This document shows, piece after piece, positions 55,559 through 64,000 of a DNA stretch of 64,000 nucleotides. The translations under genes were made by a program, and so were the position numbers. A model generated the notes under the pieces. That model worked only from the letters and a program-made list of their open reading frames with translations. It had not been told where the DNA came from and made no database searches. Source of the DNA: Leptospira sp. GIMC2001 (GTDB lineage: Bacteria > Spirochaetota > Leptospiria > Leptospirales > Leptospiraceae); NCBI RefSeq assembly GCF_028462125.1, contig NZ_CP115468.1, forward strand, positions 558,001-622,000. Direction: 5' to 3'. Position 1 is the first letter of the stretch. Each line of letters begins with the position of its first letter.

Positions 55559-57355
55559 TTAATTTCTTTCGATTACAAGAAATGTAACATCATCTTGAAA
55601 GCCTTTAAAATTCGGAGTTTTGGATATCATTTTCATTGTTGAATTGATAATTTCTTGAGGAGTGATTGGTTTTTTGCATATATCTATTAGGTTTGCAAAA
55701 AATTGATCTTCTTCTCTTTCTATTGCATTGCTATTCATGCTAGTTTCTAAAAGCCCATCCGTATACAAAATCAACTTATCGCCAGGTTCAAATGGCATCC
55801 AAGCCTCTTCGTAAATCAGTTGCGGCATAACACCGATTAGCTTGCCCTTAGCTTGAAGATTGACTAGCTCATCCGAATCTTTTTTTCTAATCAATGGATA
55901 AGGATGACCTGCGTTCGCATACGTGATTGTGTTTTTTTCTGTGTCTATGCAAGCAAAGAATGCAGTAAGAAAGTTTCCAGCCATTCGATTGTAGAGGAAT
56001 GAATTCAATCCTGATAATAAGACTCCCGGTGAAGTATAAACTAAACTGTCAAATGTGCTCAGCATGGAATGTGCCATGAGTGCAAGAAGTGCTGCAGACA
56101 GACCATGTCCAGAAATGTCTGCGATGAAAATTCCAATCTTATTATCACCAATTGGATAAAATTGATAGAAGTCTCCGCCAATCTGATCATAGGGAATATA
56201 TTCTGTTGCAATCGTGAGACCCTTGATTGAGGGAGTCTGTGCTGGTAAAACTTCTTTCATAACACGAAAGGCTCTATCTTTTTCTTTCTCAGATTGAGCA
56301 ACCTTTCTAAACAGAAAATAATTCTGGAAAGATATTGCCAATCGGTAGGAAATCGCTTCTAACATATGTAGATCGTTGTGGTTGAAAGCATAACCGCTAC
56401 TCTTGTTATTGATACTGATGACACCAAGTAGTTGATTTTCTGATATCAAAGGTACGGTAATTAGGGATTTACTATCAAAGACAAATCCCAAATCTTTTTT
56501 GTATCTTGGATCATAATCTAAATTCTGTATCAATAATTTCTTTCTTTCTTGGGCAACCCATCCTGCAATTCCTTCGCCTAATTTGATATTCAAATTATCT
56601 AATGCTTCTTCCGGAATTCCTCTAGCTGCGAGAATTTTTAAATTTTCTTGTTTTTCGTCCAATAAATAAATAGTGCCTGATTTGGCTTCGAGGTATTCTA
56701 AAACTTTGTCGAGAACCCAAAATCCAAGACCTCGATGATCCTTTTCGGAAGTGATTTTCTTCTCGAACTCGTATAACAGTGATAATTCGAGTAACCTTTT
56801 ACTTAAACTATCTTGTTGCTGAGCATTGGTAATTGCAACTGCTGCGTTCTCTGCAAGCGTCTGCAGAAGTTCAAGATCAAATTTATCAAAAATTCGATCC
56901 CCACTTTTATTCATGACCTCAAGTGTTCCGAGCAATTGATCTTTGACAAAGAGCGGAACACAAATTAGAGATTTGGTTTGGAATCCTGTTTTCTCATCCC
57001 AAGTTTTATCAAAACGGTCATCCTGATAGGCATCCTCAAGGATTATGGATTTTTTTTCTTGGGCAACCCAGCCGGCAATTCCACGACCCATTTCGAGTCT
57101 TGCATATTGTTGGAAGGTCTCGCCTTTGTCTCCTAAAGCAATTTCGCAATAGAGGAAATTATCTTCTTTTTCCAAAAGAAAAAGAGAGCTCGCCTCTGCT
57201 TCCAAAAGATCTTTAGAATAGAGCATGATTAGGGACATAAGTTGGTATATGTCTAAATGCGAATTTAAGATAGCACTGATATGGGTGAGGCTCATCAACT
57301 TACGAAGATGGCTCTTGGGTAGTGATTTTCTGCTTTTGAGGTCAATAATATTCAC
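55559..57355 (-). CDS. GAF-GAF-SpoIIE/PP2C serine phosphatase
   Basis: A 598-residue soluble phosphatase. Two GAF domains (about 25-180 and 195-345) each carry a GRGIAGWVAQE / GEGIAGWVAQE motif. A linker (350-370) precedes the SpoIIE/PP2C domain (about 375-597) with QIGGDFYQFY, IADISGHGLSAALLA, YANAGHPYPLI and LYTDGLLET, which bind two metals. The GAF pair probably senses a small ligand or redox state. It likely acts on a STAS-type antagonist, as RsbU/RsbP do, but the partner is not adjacent. It is divergent from the flagellar operon that starts at 57500. Confidence 0.9.
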   Translation of the reverse strand: MNIIDLKSRKSLPKSHLRKLMSLTHISAILNSHLDIYQLMSLIMLYSKDLLEAEASSLFLLEKEDNFLYCEIALGDKGETFQQYARLEMGRGIAGWVAQEKKSIILEDAYQDDRFDKTWDEKTGFQTKSLICVPLFVKDQLLGTLEVMNKSGDRIFDKFDLELLQTLAENAAVAITNAQQQDSLSKRLLELSLLYEFEKKITSEKDHRGLGFWVLDKVLEYLEAKSGTIYLLDEKQENLKILAARGIPEEALDNLNIKLGEGIAGWVAQERKKLLIQNLDYDPRYKKDLGFVFDSKSLITVPLISENQLLGVISINNKSSGYAFNHNDLHMLEAISYRLAISFQNYFLFRKVAQSEKEKDRAFRVMKEVLPAQTPSIKGLTIATEYIPYDQIGGDFYQFYPIGDNKIGIFIADISGHGLSAALLALMAHSMLSTFDSLVYTSPGVLLSGLNSFLYNRMAGNFLTAFFACIDTEKNTITYANAGHPYPLIRKKDSDELVNLQAKGKLIGVMPQLIYEEAWMPFEPGDKLILYTDGLLETSMNSNAIEREEDQFFANLIDICKKPITPQEIINSTMKMISKTPNFKGFQDDVTFLVIERN

Positions 57356-57499
57356 TGATGTTGATAATAAATTATTGTTGGCATCCTACAAGCAAAATAC
57401 GTTTGAATTCTCTCTAATCCTTTTTTCAATTCCGTCGATGATCAATAGAGAAATGCATCGTAATTATTTATATTGGTTTGGATTGAGCGGGAGGATATG

Positions 57500-58009
57500 A
57501 TGGGCGACTGGGTTGAGGAATTATGCAAGATTTTTCAGAAAGAAATTATAGTTTATACAAATCTTTTAGCTATTGAGTTAAAAAAAAGAGAAGCTGTGAA
57601 CAAAGCGGACGGTCGTTCCCTTCAAGAATACAATCGTGAGACATATAATCTAATGGTTGAAGCGTCTGAAATGGAACGTGTTCGCATGAGATCCATCGAA
57701 GAAGTTTACCGAAAAAATAATTTAATCATTGAGAAAGAAGCAATTACTCTTACAGATTTTCTCAATAAGATAGATCGAGATTCTAACTTTCAATTGAAAG
57801 GTTATGCAACTGAGCTAAAGACGATCGTTCACAAATTAAAAGAGTCTATCGTAATCAATGATAAGCTAATTAATACAAGACAAGAATTACTCAATAAAAC
57901 AATCGAAGCAATGAAGAAGGCTGATGCTGAGACAACCTACACAACATCAACTAAAACGAAAAAAACACCATCCAAGACAAGAGCTTTGGTGTTGAATACA
58001 TCGGCCTAG
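57500..58009 (+). CDS. flgN: Flagellar export chaperone FlgN-like protein
   Basis: About 169 residues from the ATG at 57500, 5 nt after GGGAGG; an ATG at 57497 is too close to it. It is almost entirely helical (about 1-140), as FlgN proteins are, and ends in a basic Thr/Lys-rich tail (KTKKTPSKTRA). FlgN binds the hook-junction proteins FlgK and FlgL and keeps them export-ready; their genes follow at once, which supports the call as strongly as sequence does. Confidence 0.78.
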   Translation: MGDWVEELCKIFQKEIIVYTNLLAIELKKREAVNKADGRSLQEYNRETYNLMVEASEMERVRMRSIEEVYRKNNLIIEKEAITLTDFLNKIDRDSNFQLKGYATELKTIVHKLKESIVINDKLINTRQELLNKTIEAMKKADAETTYTTSTKTKKTPSKTRALVLNTSA

Positions 58010-58018
58010 GAGAATTTT

Positions 58019-59929
58019 ATGGGATCAACATTTTCAGGAATTGAATTAGGTAAAAGAGGCTTAAGCACTCATCAACAAGCTCTCCAGACAACTGGTCATA
58101 ATATATCTAATGCGGATAATAAGCATTATGCGAGACAGCGAGTAAATATTACATCTTCAGAGCCTATATATGAGCCATCAATGAATCGAGCTCATGTCGC
58201 GGGACAGATTGGACAGGGCTCAGATGTAAGAAGCATTGAACGCGTTCGAGATAATTTTATTGATGATAGAATTATAGAAACTTCATCTCAGAAAGAATAT
58301 TGGGCCAAAAAAAGTAGCTATCTCGGTCAGATGGAAACTGTTTTTAACGAACCAACAGGCAATACTTTACGCACTATGATGGATTCGTTCTGGTCCTCTT
58401 GGGAAGATCTTGCAAACTATCCCGAAGACAATGCACATCGTTCCGTAGTCTTGGAGAAGGCTACAGGTCTAGGTTCTAGAATGGAAGATGTTCATCGAAA
58501 ACTCAGCCAATTGCAAAATCAGTCCAACCGAGAAGTGGAAGCACAAGCGAACAAATTGAACGGTATTGCTGAAAGTATTCGAAATCTTAACGAAAGAATT
58601 GGCAAAGCGGAAGCTCTCGGTGATATGCCAAATGATTTGTATGATAGACGCGATGAACTACTTCAAGAGTTATCTGGAATGGTAGATATAAACATCGGTC
58701 GTGGTGACAAAGATGAGTTAATGGTTTTTATCGGTCAACAGATTCTTGTTCAAGGTCAGAAGCGTGAGAATATTGAAATAGTGGGAAGCCCAGCAAAGGA
58801 CGGAATGTTCGATCTAAGATGGGAGAAGTCTGGAAATGGAGTTCTTTTGAAAACTGGAAGTCTCCAAGCTCTTATGGAAATTCGTGACAAGGTCATCGTT
58901 GAGAAAATTGCTCAAGTAGATGCACTTGCAATCAATACAATGGATGTAGTGAACCAGATTCATAGAGATGGATTTGGACTCAATGGATCAACTAACCTTG
59001 ATTTTTTTGAGACAAGATCTTTGAGTAATAATAGCTTTGGGGAAGTTGATACTGATGGTGATGGACAACTTGACAAGACGGCTATATTCCGAGTTTCAGG
59101 TAGAACATCGTTGGATCCTGATAGACCGATTGGAATCAGTGGATCTATCAAGTTTATAAAACCTGGTAATAAAGAAGAAGAAGTTCTAGTTCCGTATAGC
59201 GTAGATGATACGATGAATGATGTAATCAAGAGAATCAATCGTTCTGAAACAGGCGTTGTTGCATATATGAATCAGGACAATCAGCTTACTTTAAAAGCAA
59301 CCACCGTTGAATCGAATCCCAAGCAAAGTTTTCAAATTCGACATTTAGAAGATTCCGGTGAGTTATTGGTTGGGATGAGCGGAATCCTATTTGGTTCTGG
59401 AGCAGCCGGTGCATTTGATTCTAATCGTCTGAGTGAAATAAATAAATTCCAATCTTTGCCAGAAGATATTGCTCTTACTCCTCACTATCATCCATCATCA
59501 TTTTTCAAAATGAGTGCGGCAGTATTGAACAACCCAGCGAATCTTGCCGCAGCTCGTGGTAAAGATGTAGGTGGAACAGGTGATTACAATTCGCCGAATG
59601 GCCACAAAGATGGAAGCAATGCCTTACTAATTGCAGCGTCACTAAGAGAGAAGCCAGTGATGTTTGATTATTCGAAGACGACGGATGATTTTTACAATTC
59701 ACTTATATCTAAGCTAGGAACAGAAGCAAGTGAAGCCAATCAAGAAGTTGCAACTCAATCGGATCTTATGGTTGAGTTGGAAAATATGCGTCAATCTGTA
59801 ATGGGTGTTAACCTAGATGAGGAAATGGCGAATATGGTTCAATTTCAACATTCATACAATGCAGCAGCCAAAATGCTTCAGACTATGAATGAGATGTTAG
59901 AAACGATAATAAATAGATTGGGAGCGTAA
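58019..59929 (+). CDS. flgK: Flagellar hook-associated protein FlgK
   Basis: A 636-residue hook-filament junction protein. The N terminus [40 protein letters not shown] is the classic rod/hook family D0 coiled coil with the A-L-x-T-x-G-x-N-I-x-N-A motif. The C terminus [34 protein letters not shown] is the matching helix. The middle region (about 330-470) holds D2/D3-like inserts. AGGAG lies 7 nt upstream of the ATG. The protein is exported through the flagellar secretion apparatus to the periplasm, where spirochaete flagella lie. Confidence 0.96.
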   Translation: MGSTFSGIELGKRGLSTHQQALQTTGHNISNADNKHYARQRVNITSSEPIYEPSMNRAHVAGQIGQGSDVRSIERVRDNFIDDRIIETSSQKEYWAKKSSYLGQMETVFNEPTGNTLRTMMDSFWSSWEDLANYPEDNAHRSVVLEKATGLGSRMEDVHRKLSQLQNQSNREVEAQANKLNGIAESIRNLNERIGKAEALGDMPNDLYDRRDELLQELSGMVDINIGRGDKDELMVFIGQQILVQGQKRENIEIVGSPAKDGMFDLRWEKSGNGVLLKTGSLQALMEIRDKVIVEKIAQVDALAINTMDVVNQIHRDGFGLNGSTNLDFFETRSLSNNSFGEVDTDGDGQLDKTAIFRVSGRTSLDPDRPIGISGSIKFIKPGNKEEEVLVPYSVDDTMNDVIKRINRSETGVVAYMNQDNQLTLKATTVESNPKQSFQIRHLEDSGELLVGMSGILFGSGAAGAFDSNRLSEINKFQSLPEDIALTPHYHPSSFFKMSAAVLNNPANLAAARGKDVGGTGDYNSPNGHKDGSNALLIAASLREKPVMFDYSKTTDDFYNSLISKLGTEASEANQEVATQSDLMVELENMRQSVMGVNLDEEMANMVQFQHSYNAAAKMLQTMNEMLETIINRLGA

Positions 59930-59933
59930 TCTT

Positions 59934-61202
59934 ATGATTCGTATCACAAATATGATGCAAAATAATAGCTTGATACGGAACTTAAACCGTCATCAGGTGA
60001 ATTTTGATTCAACACAGAATCAATTAGCAACAGGATTAAAAATTCAGAGACCTTCTGATGATCCAAGTGTTGCAACCAATCAGATGTTCTTTCGTTCAAG
60101 GTTGAATGAGCTGAATCAATTTGAAGAAAATATTACGGACGGATACCAAAGATTAAAACATATCGATGGTGTTCTGGATCGAATGGGTGAAATTTTTCAA
60201 AGAGCTAGAGTACTTGCCGTTCAAGCAGCTAACGGTATCTATCAAGGTGATAAAGGTTTTGAACTCGAAGTAGCGATTGGTAAAGAAATTGATCAACATC
60301 TTCGAGCTATGGTTGATCTTGCGAACTCAAGAGATGCGACCGGACAACCAGTGTTTGGTGGACATGTAATCGAGAGACCACCATTTGAGCCAATAGAATC
60401 CAAAATCAAAGGTCTTGAAGGTCTAGAACTTAAGAATCAATACATTGGGGTTCAGTATCGAGGTGATATTGGCGAACAATTGAGAGAGATCGAAAAAGGT
60501 GAATACATTCCCGTGACGGTTCCTGGAAACAAAGTGTTCTGGGGAACCAATATGAGTGTTACTTCTAAAGTCGATAACTCTGGTTATGTGGCAACATCAG
60601 ATCAGAAATTTAAAATTGATGGAGTCGAGATTCATGTATCGGTCGGCGATACAATCGATGATGTGATCGATAAAATTAACAATTCTCCTTTGGAAGTAAA
60701 AGCCAATAAACTTGCCCAAGATAATATTTCTTTAACGAGTACAAGTCCGCATCAGATCTGGGTAGAAGATATGGGTGACGGAACCGTACTAAAAGATATC
60801 GGATTGATTGACGCAACTGATTCCGAGCCACCGAATAATTATTCGAAATCTGCTACTGTTACTGGACTATCAACTTTTGATGTTTTAATTCAGTTTAGAA
60901 ATGATTTATTGCAAAAAGACCAAGAAAGAATTGGCGGTCGAGATTTAGGTGACTTAGATCTTGCTCTTGAAAACATTCTTCGTTATAGATCTGAGGTTGG
61001 TGCTCGGATGAACCGACTGGAACAACATGAACAGAGAGTAGCAGGTGACAAATCTTATATGACTGAACTACTTGCTAAGAATGAAGGAATCGATTTTCCA
61101 GAGACCATAATGAATTTGAAATGGCTTGAGACGATTCATCAATACGCACTCAATGTTGGATCTAAAGTAATTAAACCTACTCTAATGGATTTTTTAAGGT
61201 AA
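59934..61202 (+). CDS. flgL: Flagellar hook-associated protein FlgL
   Basis: A 422-residue second junction protein, related to flagellin. The N terminus RITNMMQNNSLIRNLNRHQVNFDSTQNQLATGLKIQRPSDDPSVATNQM matches FlgL/FlaB. The C-terminal helix (YRSEVGARMNRLEQHEQRVAGDKSYMTELLAKNEGIDFPETIMNLKWLETIHQYALNVGSKVI) closes it. It starts 4 nt after flgK. The middle domain (about 180-290) is larger than in short FlgL proteins. It connects FlgK to the flagellin sheath/core. Confidence 0.95.
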   Translation: MIRITNMMQNNSLIRNLNRHQVNFDSTQNQLATGLKIQRPSDDPSVATNQMFFRSRLNELNQFEENITDGYQRLKHIDGVLDRMGEIFQRARVLAVQAANGIYQGDKGFELEVAIGKEIDQHLRAMVDLANSRDATGQPVFGGHVIERPPFEPIESKIKGLEGLELKNQYIGVQYRGDIGEQLREIEKGEYIPVTVPGNKVFWGTNMSVTSKVDNSGYVATSDQKFKIDGVEIHVSVGDTIDDVIDKINNSPLEVKANKLAQDNISLTSTSPHQIWVEDMGDGTVLKDIGLIDATDSEPPNNYSKSATVTGLSTFDVLIQFRNDLLQKDQERIGGRDLGDLDLALENILRYRSEVGARMNRLEQHEQRVAGDKSYMTELLAKNEGIDFPETIMNLKWLETIHQYALNVGSKVIKPTLMDFLR

Positions 61203-61219
61203 AAGGGGAATTATAAATT

Positions 61220-61657
61220 TTGTTGGATCTACTTTCTAAGCCATTTGGTAAAATACAAATCTATCCGGAACAAATATTAGAATTTCCTGATGGATTGCTA
61301 GGATTTGAAAATTACAATGAATTTGCTTTAATTGAAGAGAATGAAGAGTCTCCTTTTAAATGGTTACAGTCTGTCCGTGAACAAAGCCTAGCTTTTATTG
61401 TGATTCAACCAGAACTTTTCATTGATGATTATAAACCATTGATACCTGAAGACGAATTATTGAGCATGGATTTAAAATCTGTTGATGAAGGATTGAAATT
61501 CGTAATTGTCACGATTCCTGTAGAAAATCCTCAAGCGATGACAGCCAATCTCCAAGGACCAATCATAATCAATAAGAAAACATCAAAAGCTAAACAATTT
61601 ATTTCTAGAGATGATAGGCATCCCGTTCGTTACAAAATGCTAGAAGGAAAGGATTGA
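61220..61657 (+). CDS. fliW: Flagellar assembly factor FliW
   Basis: A 145-residue protein with the FliW pattern: KPFGKIQIYPEQILEFPDGLLGFENYNEFALIEENEESPFKWLQSV, then LAFIVIQPELF and a C-terminal VVTIPVENPQAMTANLQGPIIINKKTSKAKQFI. FliW binds CsrA and frees flagellin mRNA; it also binds flagellin. The start is TTG at 61220 or 61223, with AGGGG around 61203; no ATG fits the family's N terminus. The csrA gene follows 4 nt later, which fits the FliW-CsrA partner switch known from Bacillus and other bacteria. Confidence 0.92.
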   Translation: MLDLLSKPFGKIQIYPEQILEFPDGLLGFENYNEFALIEENEESPFKWLQSVREQSLAFIVIQPELFIDDYKPLIPEDELLSMDLKSVDEGLKFVIVTIPVENPQAMTANLQGPIIINKKTSKAKQFISRDDRHPVRYKMLEGKD

Positions 61658-61661
61658 TTAA

Positions 61662-61913
61662 ATGTTAGTCTTAGCCAGACGAATCAATCAATCCATAATG
61701 ATTGGCGATGAAGTAGAAATATTCGTCGTCGATATAAAGGGTGACCAAGTTAAGATTGGAATCAAAGCTCCTAAAAATGTTAGTGTTCATCGCACGGAAG
61801 TCTATCAAGAAATCCAAGATGAGAATCGTAAGGCAGCAACAACTACAATTTTGCCACAACAACTGAAAGAATTAGGGAATAAATTTAAGAAAAAAAATGA
61901 CTCCAATCCTTAG
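61662..61913 (+). CDS. csrA: Carbon storage regulator CsrA
   Basis: An 83-residue RNA-binding regulator. The N terminus [51 protein letters not shown] holds the strands and the VHR motif whose Arg contacts the GGA of target mRNA. The C-terminal tail is longer than in E. coli CsrA (61 aa) and ends in basic Lys/Asn residues. It lies 4 nt after fliW, and a short stem (61902-61919) spans the stop codon. Confidence 0.96.
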   Translation: MLVLARRINQSIMIGDEVEIFVVDIKGDQVKIGIKAPKNVSVHRTEVYQEIQDENRKAATTTILPQQLKELGNKFKKKNDSNP

Positions 61914-61919
61914 ATTGGA
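61902..61919 (+). terminator. Short hairpin over the csrA stop codon
   Basis: TCCAATC (61902-61908), loop CTTA, GATTGGA (61913-61919): a perfect 7-bp stem whose loop and right arm hold the csrA TAG. The T-run after it is poor (ATCTTAGTT), so termination is uncertain. Confidence 0.35.
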
Positions 61920-61952
61920 ATCTTAGTTGGAATAACGGAAGCGATTATTAGA

Positions 61953-62336
61953 TTATGGTAATATTAAGAATAATAGAGCAACAGTTCCAAATATTCCTTC
62001 GCCAAGATATGATTTAGATTTCTCACCTTCCTCCGAAGCAACTTCTTTCTCTTCGGGCTCGGGATCAGGTTGCATGATTCGTGTAAAAAAACCTTTTTCT
62101 TCTTTCTTCGCATCGGCAAGCCATACAGTTTCACCTGCGGTAACGGTTACATCCCGAGTTCTAAATTTTTTGTTGGTTCCATCTTCAAAATCTACACTTA
62201 CAACACCGTCTGCAGTTGTAGATTTAACATTTTCAAATACAGTTCCCGTTTTGTTAATCTTTACTGAATCAGCAGAAACTGGCAGATAAATCATCAATGT
62301 TATGAATAATAATACAATTTTGAATCGATTTTTCAT
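61953..62336 (-). CDS. Small exported membrane protein
   Basis: A 127-residue protein with a signal peptide (LLFITLMIYLPVSADS). The mature N-terminal part is a short beta domain with TTADGVVSVDFEDGTNKKFRTRDV, resembling an Sm/SH3-like barrel turn. An acidic linker follows (EPEEKEVASEEGEKS), and a hydrophobic C-terminal stretch (GIFGTVALLFLILP) could anchor it in the membrane. It is convergent with csrA. Function is unknown. Confidence 0.65.
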   Translation of the reverse strand: MKNRFKIVLLFITLMIYLPVSADSVKINKTGTVFENVKSTTADGVVSVDFEDGTNKKFRTRDVTVTAGETVWLADAKKEEKGFFTRIMQPDPEPEEKEVASEEGEKSKSYLGEGIFGTVALLFLILP

Positions 62337-62497
62337 ATAAAAACTCCTGCTTCAATTGTAATTGAGAGTAGGTATCCATGAACAAGGAGATTTTGGGCTG
62401 GATTGTTACAATCTCGTTAAAATTCTGAGATTAATCGATTGTTTTTCCCTGAATTGATAGTGGGTAAATATTCCAAAAATAAGAAAAAGATATATAG

Positions 62498-63997
62498 CTA
62501 TTTAATCTCGATTACTTCAGTACATACTTTCTCTAGAAAAGTTAAGTCATGACTTACAACTATTAGGGACTTATCCCAATTAGAAAACATTCTCTCAATG
62601 CTTTCCAATGTAAATATATCTAAATAGTTCGTGGGTTCATCCAGTATCCAAATTTTAGGCTTAGTCAAAATTCCCCAAGAAATTTCCAACTTTTTCCATT
62701 GCCCAGGACTTAATTCGGAAAGTATTTTACGATTCACGGCGTCCATTTGAAAAAAATGGACTATTGAGTTGAATTCACTCTTAATAAAATTCGGGAGATT
62801 TGTTATCTTTTCTATGAGTTCTTGCTTTTCTTTAGCATTCATTACTTGACGCATATAGTAAATTTCTTTCTCATCAAACATTTCTTCTCTATTACCAGGT
62901 TTTTGATTAAATTTATTTTTACATTGATCATATATGAAGTTTAACAATGTCGATTTTCCCGAACCATTCCTTCCTCGAATTCCCAACCTACTGCTAGATG
63001 TTAAGTGGATAGGTGGAATATTGATATTCATATATTCTAGATTTAGATTTTGTTTAGCTAAATTCAAGATGCTTTGATTTTTTTGATGGTCATCCTGTTC
63101 TGGTTGATAAAATAATTCGGGTTTAGATAAATTTCCTCGAGCCTTTTTCAACGTCAATAATGAGTCTTCTAATTTTTTATCCATCTGTGACTTAATTTTT
63201 CCAGCTTTACCATCTTTACCTGATACAATTGCCAGCCCTAATTTTGCTCGACCATCATTGTCATTTTTATCTAACTTAGAGCCTGATCTTTTTTGGATTG
63301 CCTGACTGGCAATTATTTTTCTGCGTGAATATTCTTTTGAGAGTCTATCGTGATTGTACTTAGCTATTTCCCATTCTTTATTTGATCTTATTCTTTCATT
63401 TTGACTTAATATTAAGTAATTGGAATAGTTCCCAGAATATACCTTTCCCGTGCCTTCTTTCAAAATATATATCTGATAAACTAAAAAATTTAATAGTTCC
63501 CTATCGTGGGATATGAGAATTCCAACGCCAGTATAATCAATTAGAGCTTTTTGTATTATAATTCTTGAATACTCATCTAGATGATTTGTAGGTTCATCTA
63601 GGATTAATAAAGGAGGATTTAGAAAAAGAGCAATTCCAATTTGGATTCTGCGCTTTTCTCCAAATGACAAACAATCTATTTTTTCGAAATGGCTCCAGTT
63701 TATATCTAACTTTGATTTTATGATACCGGACGGGCTTGAACTATCGCAAAGAAATTCATAGAATTCATCAGTATCGATTGAGTCTATTTGTTGGAGGTAA
63801 TAGTTACTAGAAATTCCGCGAATGTAACCTCGATAGTTGCTATAAAGTCCAGCTATTGTTTTCGCAAGTAAAGTTTTGCCAGAACCATTCGGACCGATAA
63901 TTCCAGTCCATCCTGGAATAAAATTACATTCAATACCATGTAGTAGAACATCGCTTGTATCAGGAAAATAGAGTTGTTCGAGTTGAATCGAGAGCAT
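62498..63997 (-). CDS. ABC-F family ATPase (two ATP-binding domains)
   Basis: A 499-residue soluble protein without membrane segments, with two ABC domains: Walker A GPNGSGKT (about 35-42), signature LSFGEKRRIQIG, Walker B LLILDEPTNHLD, and second Walker A GRNGSGKST, signature LSPGQWKKLEI, Walker B IWILDEPTNYLD. A basic, helical linker (about 195-300) separates them. The LDEPTNxLD motifs mark the ABC-F family, whose members act on the ribosome as translation factors or target-protection proteins. Size (about 500) is near Vga/Lsa/Msr-type proteins rather than EttA. The ATG at 63997 is near the window edge, so an upstream start cannot be excluded. Confidence 0.85.
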   Translation of the reverse strand: MLSIQLEQLYFPDTSDVLLHGIECNFIPGWTGIIGPNGSGKTLLAKTIAGLYSNYRGYIRGISSNYYLQQIDSIDTDEFYEFLCDSSSPSGIIKSKLDINWSHFEKIDCLSFGEKRRIQIGIALFLNPPLLILDEPTNHLDEYSRIIIQKALIDYTGVGILISHDRELLNFLVYQIYILKEGTGKVYSGNYSNYLILSQNERIRSNKEWEIAKYNHDRLSKEYSRRKIIASQAIQKRSGSKLDKNDNDGRAKLGLAIVSGKDGKAGKIKSQMDKKLEDSLLTLKKARGNLSKPELFYQPEQDDHQKNQSILNLAKQNLNLEYMNINIPPIHLTSSSRLGIRGRNGSGKSTLLNFIYDQCKNKFNQKPGNREEMFDEKEIYYMRQVMNAKEKQELIEKITNLPNFIKSEFNSIVHFFQMDAVNRKILSELSPGQWKKLEISWGILTKPKIWILDEPTNYLDIFTLESIERMFSNWDKSLIVVSHDLTFLEKVCTEVIEIK

Positions 63998-64000
63998 TGG

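Noticed and set aside
62070..62289. Plus-strand ORFs opposite the small exported protein gene
   Set aside because: They are antisense to a gene with a clear signal peptide and have no supporting features.

Overview
The window reads as chromosomal DNA from a spirochaete, most likely Leptospira or a close relative. The evidence is AT-rich sequence, many exported proteins with relaxed spirochaete lipoboxes, a CzcCBA-type metal efflux set, SpoIIE-type phosphatases and class III cyclases, a monomeric isocitrate dehydrogenase, an actinobacterial/fungal-type 2-isopropylmalate synthase, and a flgN-flgK-flgL-fliW-csrA flagellar block. I see no rRNA, tRNA, CRISPR array, insertion sequence or prophage, so this is mostly stable core with lineage-specific envelope and signalling genes. 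The genus call is inference from gene content.

Layout. 1-8.5 kb: nadB (cut by the window edge) coupled to a C-terminal processing protease; an exported TPR-like protein; an ABA4-like membrane protein beside an HEFQH lipoprotein; a DUF2167 protein; a small Cys-rich secreted protein; rsuA; murB. 8.5-16.5 kb: gpmI, a membrane SpoIIE/PP2C phosphatase, then a cobalamin-riboswitch operon on the minus strand (a 50-codon leader ORF, a BtuB-like TonB receptor and a beta-propeller lipoprotein resembling the BtuB/BtuG pair of Bacteroides), then an adenosine-kinase-type PfkB kinase. 16.5-21 kb: leuA lacking its C-terminal leucine-binding domain, preceded by a 71-codon leader ORF ending in 12 Leu out of 15 codons, then the monomeric icd.

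21.2-44.4 kb is a single run of 19 minus-strand genes with no gap longer than about 55 nt. From upstream to downstream it holds a DUF2225 protein and truA; a porin-like protein and a lipoprotein; an adenylate cyclase with extracytoplasmic sensor; a FecR/FnIII membrane protein and two exported proteins; a His-rich membrane protein with a CzcCBA-type efflux system; a gldA-gldF-gldG-DUF4340 ABC module; and mpl and pheS.

44.5-57.4 kb is mixed: exported proteins, a PAS-adenylate cyclase, a PlsC-like acyltransferase, two TetR regulators with clear palindromic operators, SlyD, a STAS protein, a PhoD-like phosphatase, a 4HBT thioesterase, a patatin lipase, a DUF1569 protein and a GAF-GAF-PP2C phosphatase. 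57.5-61.9 kb is the flagellar hook-filament junction operon ending in fliW-csrA. The window closes with a small exported protein and an ABC-F ATPase.

The most rewarding points are regulatory: (1) a leucine-codon leader ahead of a leucine synthase that has lost its allosteric domain; (2) a cobalamin riboswitch whose platform appears to hide the ribosome-binding site of a leader ORF ending 1 nt before btuB; (3) two identical-pattern TetR operators 52 bp apart between two divergent genes, both predicted to be leaderless; (4) an envelope-sensing cyclase/FecR/lipoprotein module.
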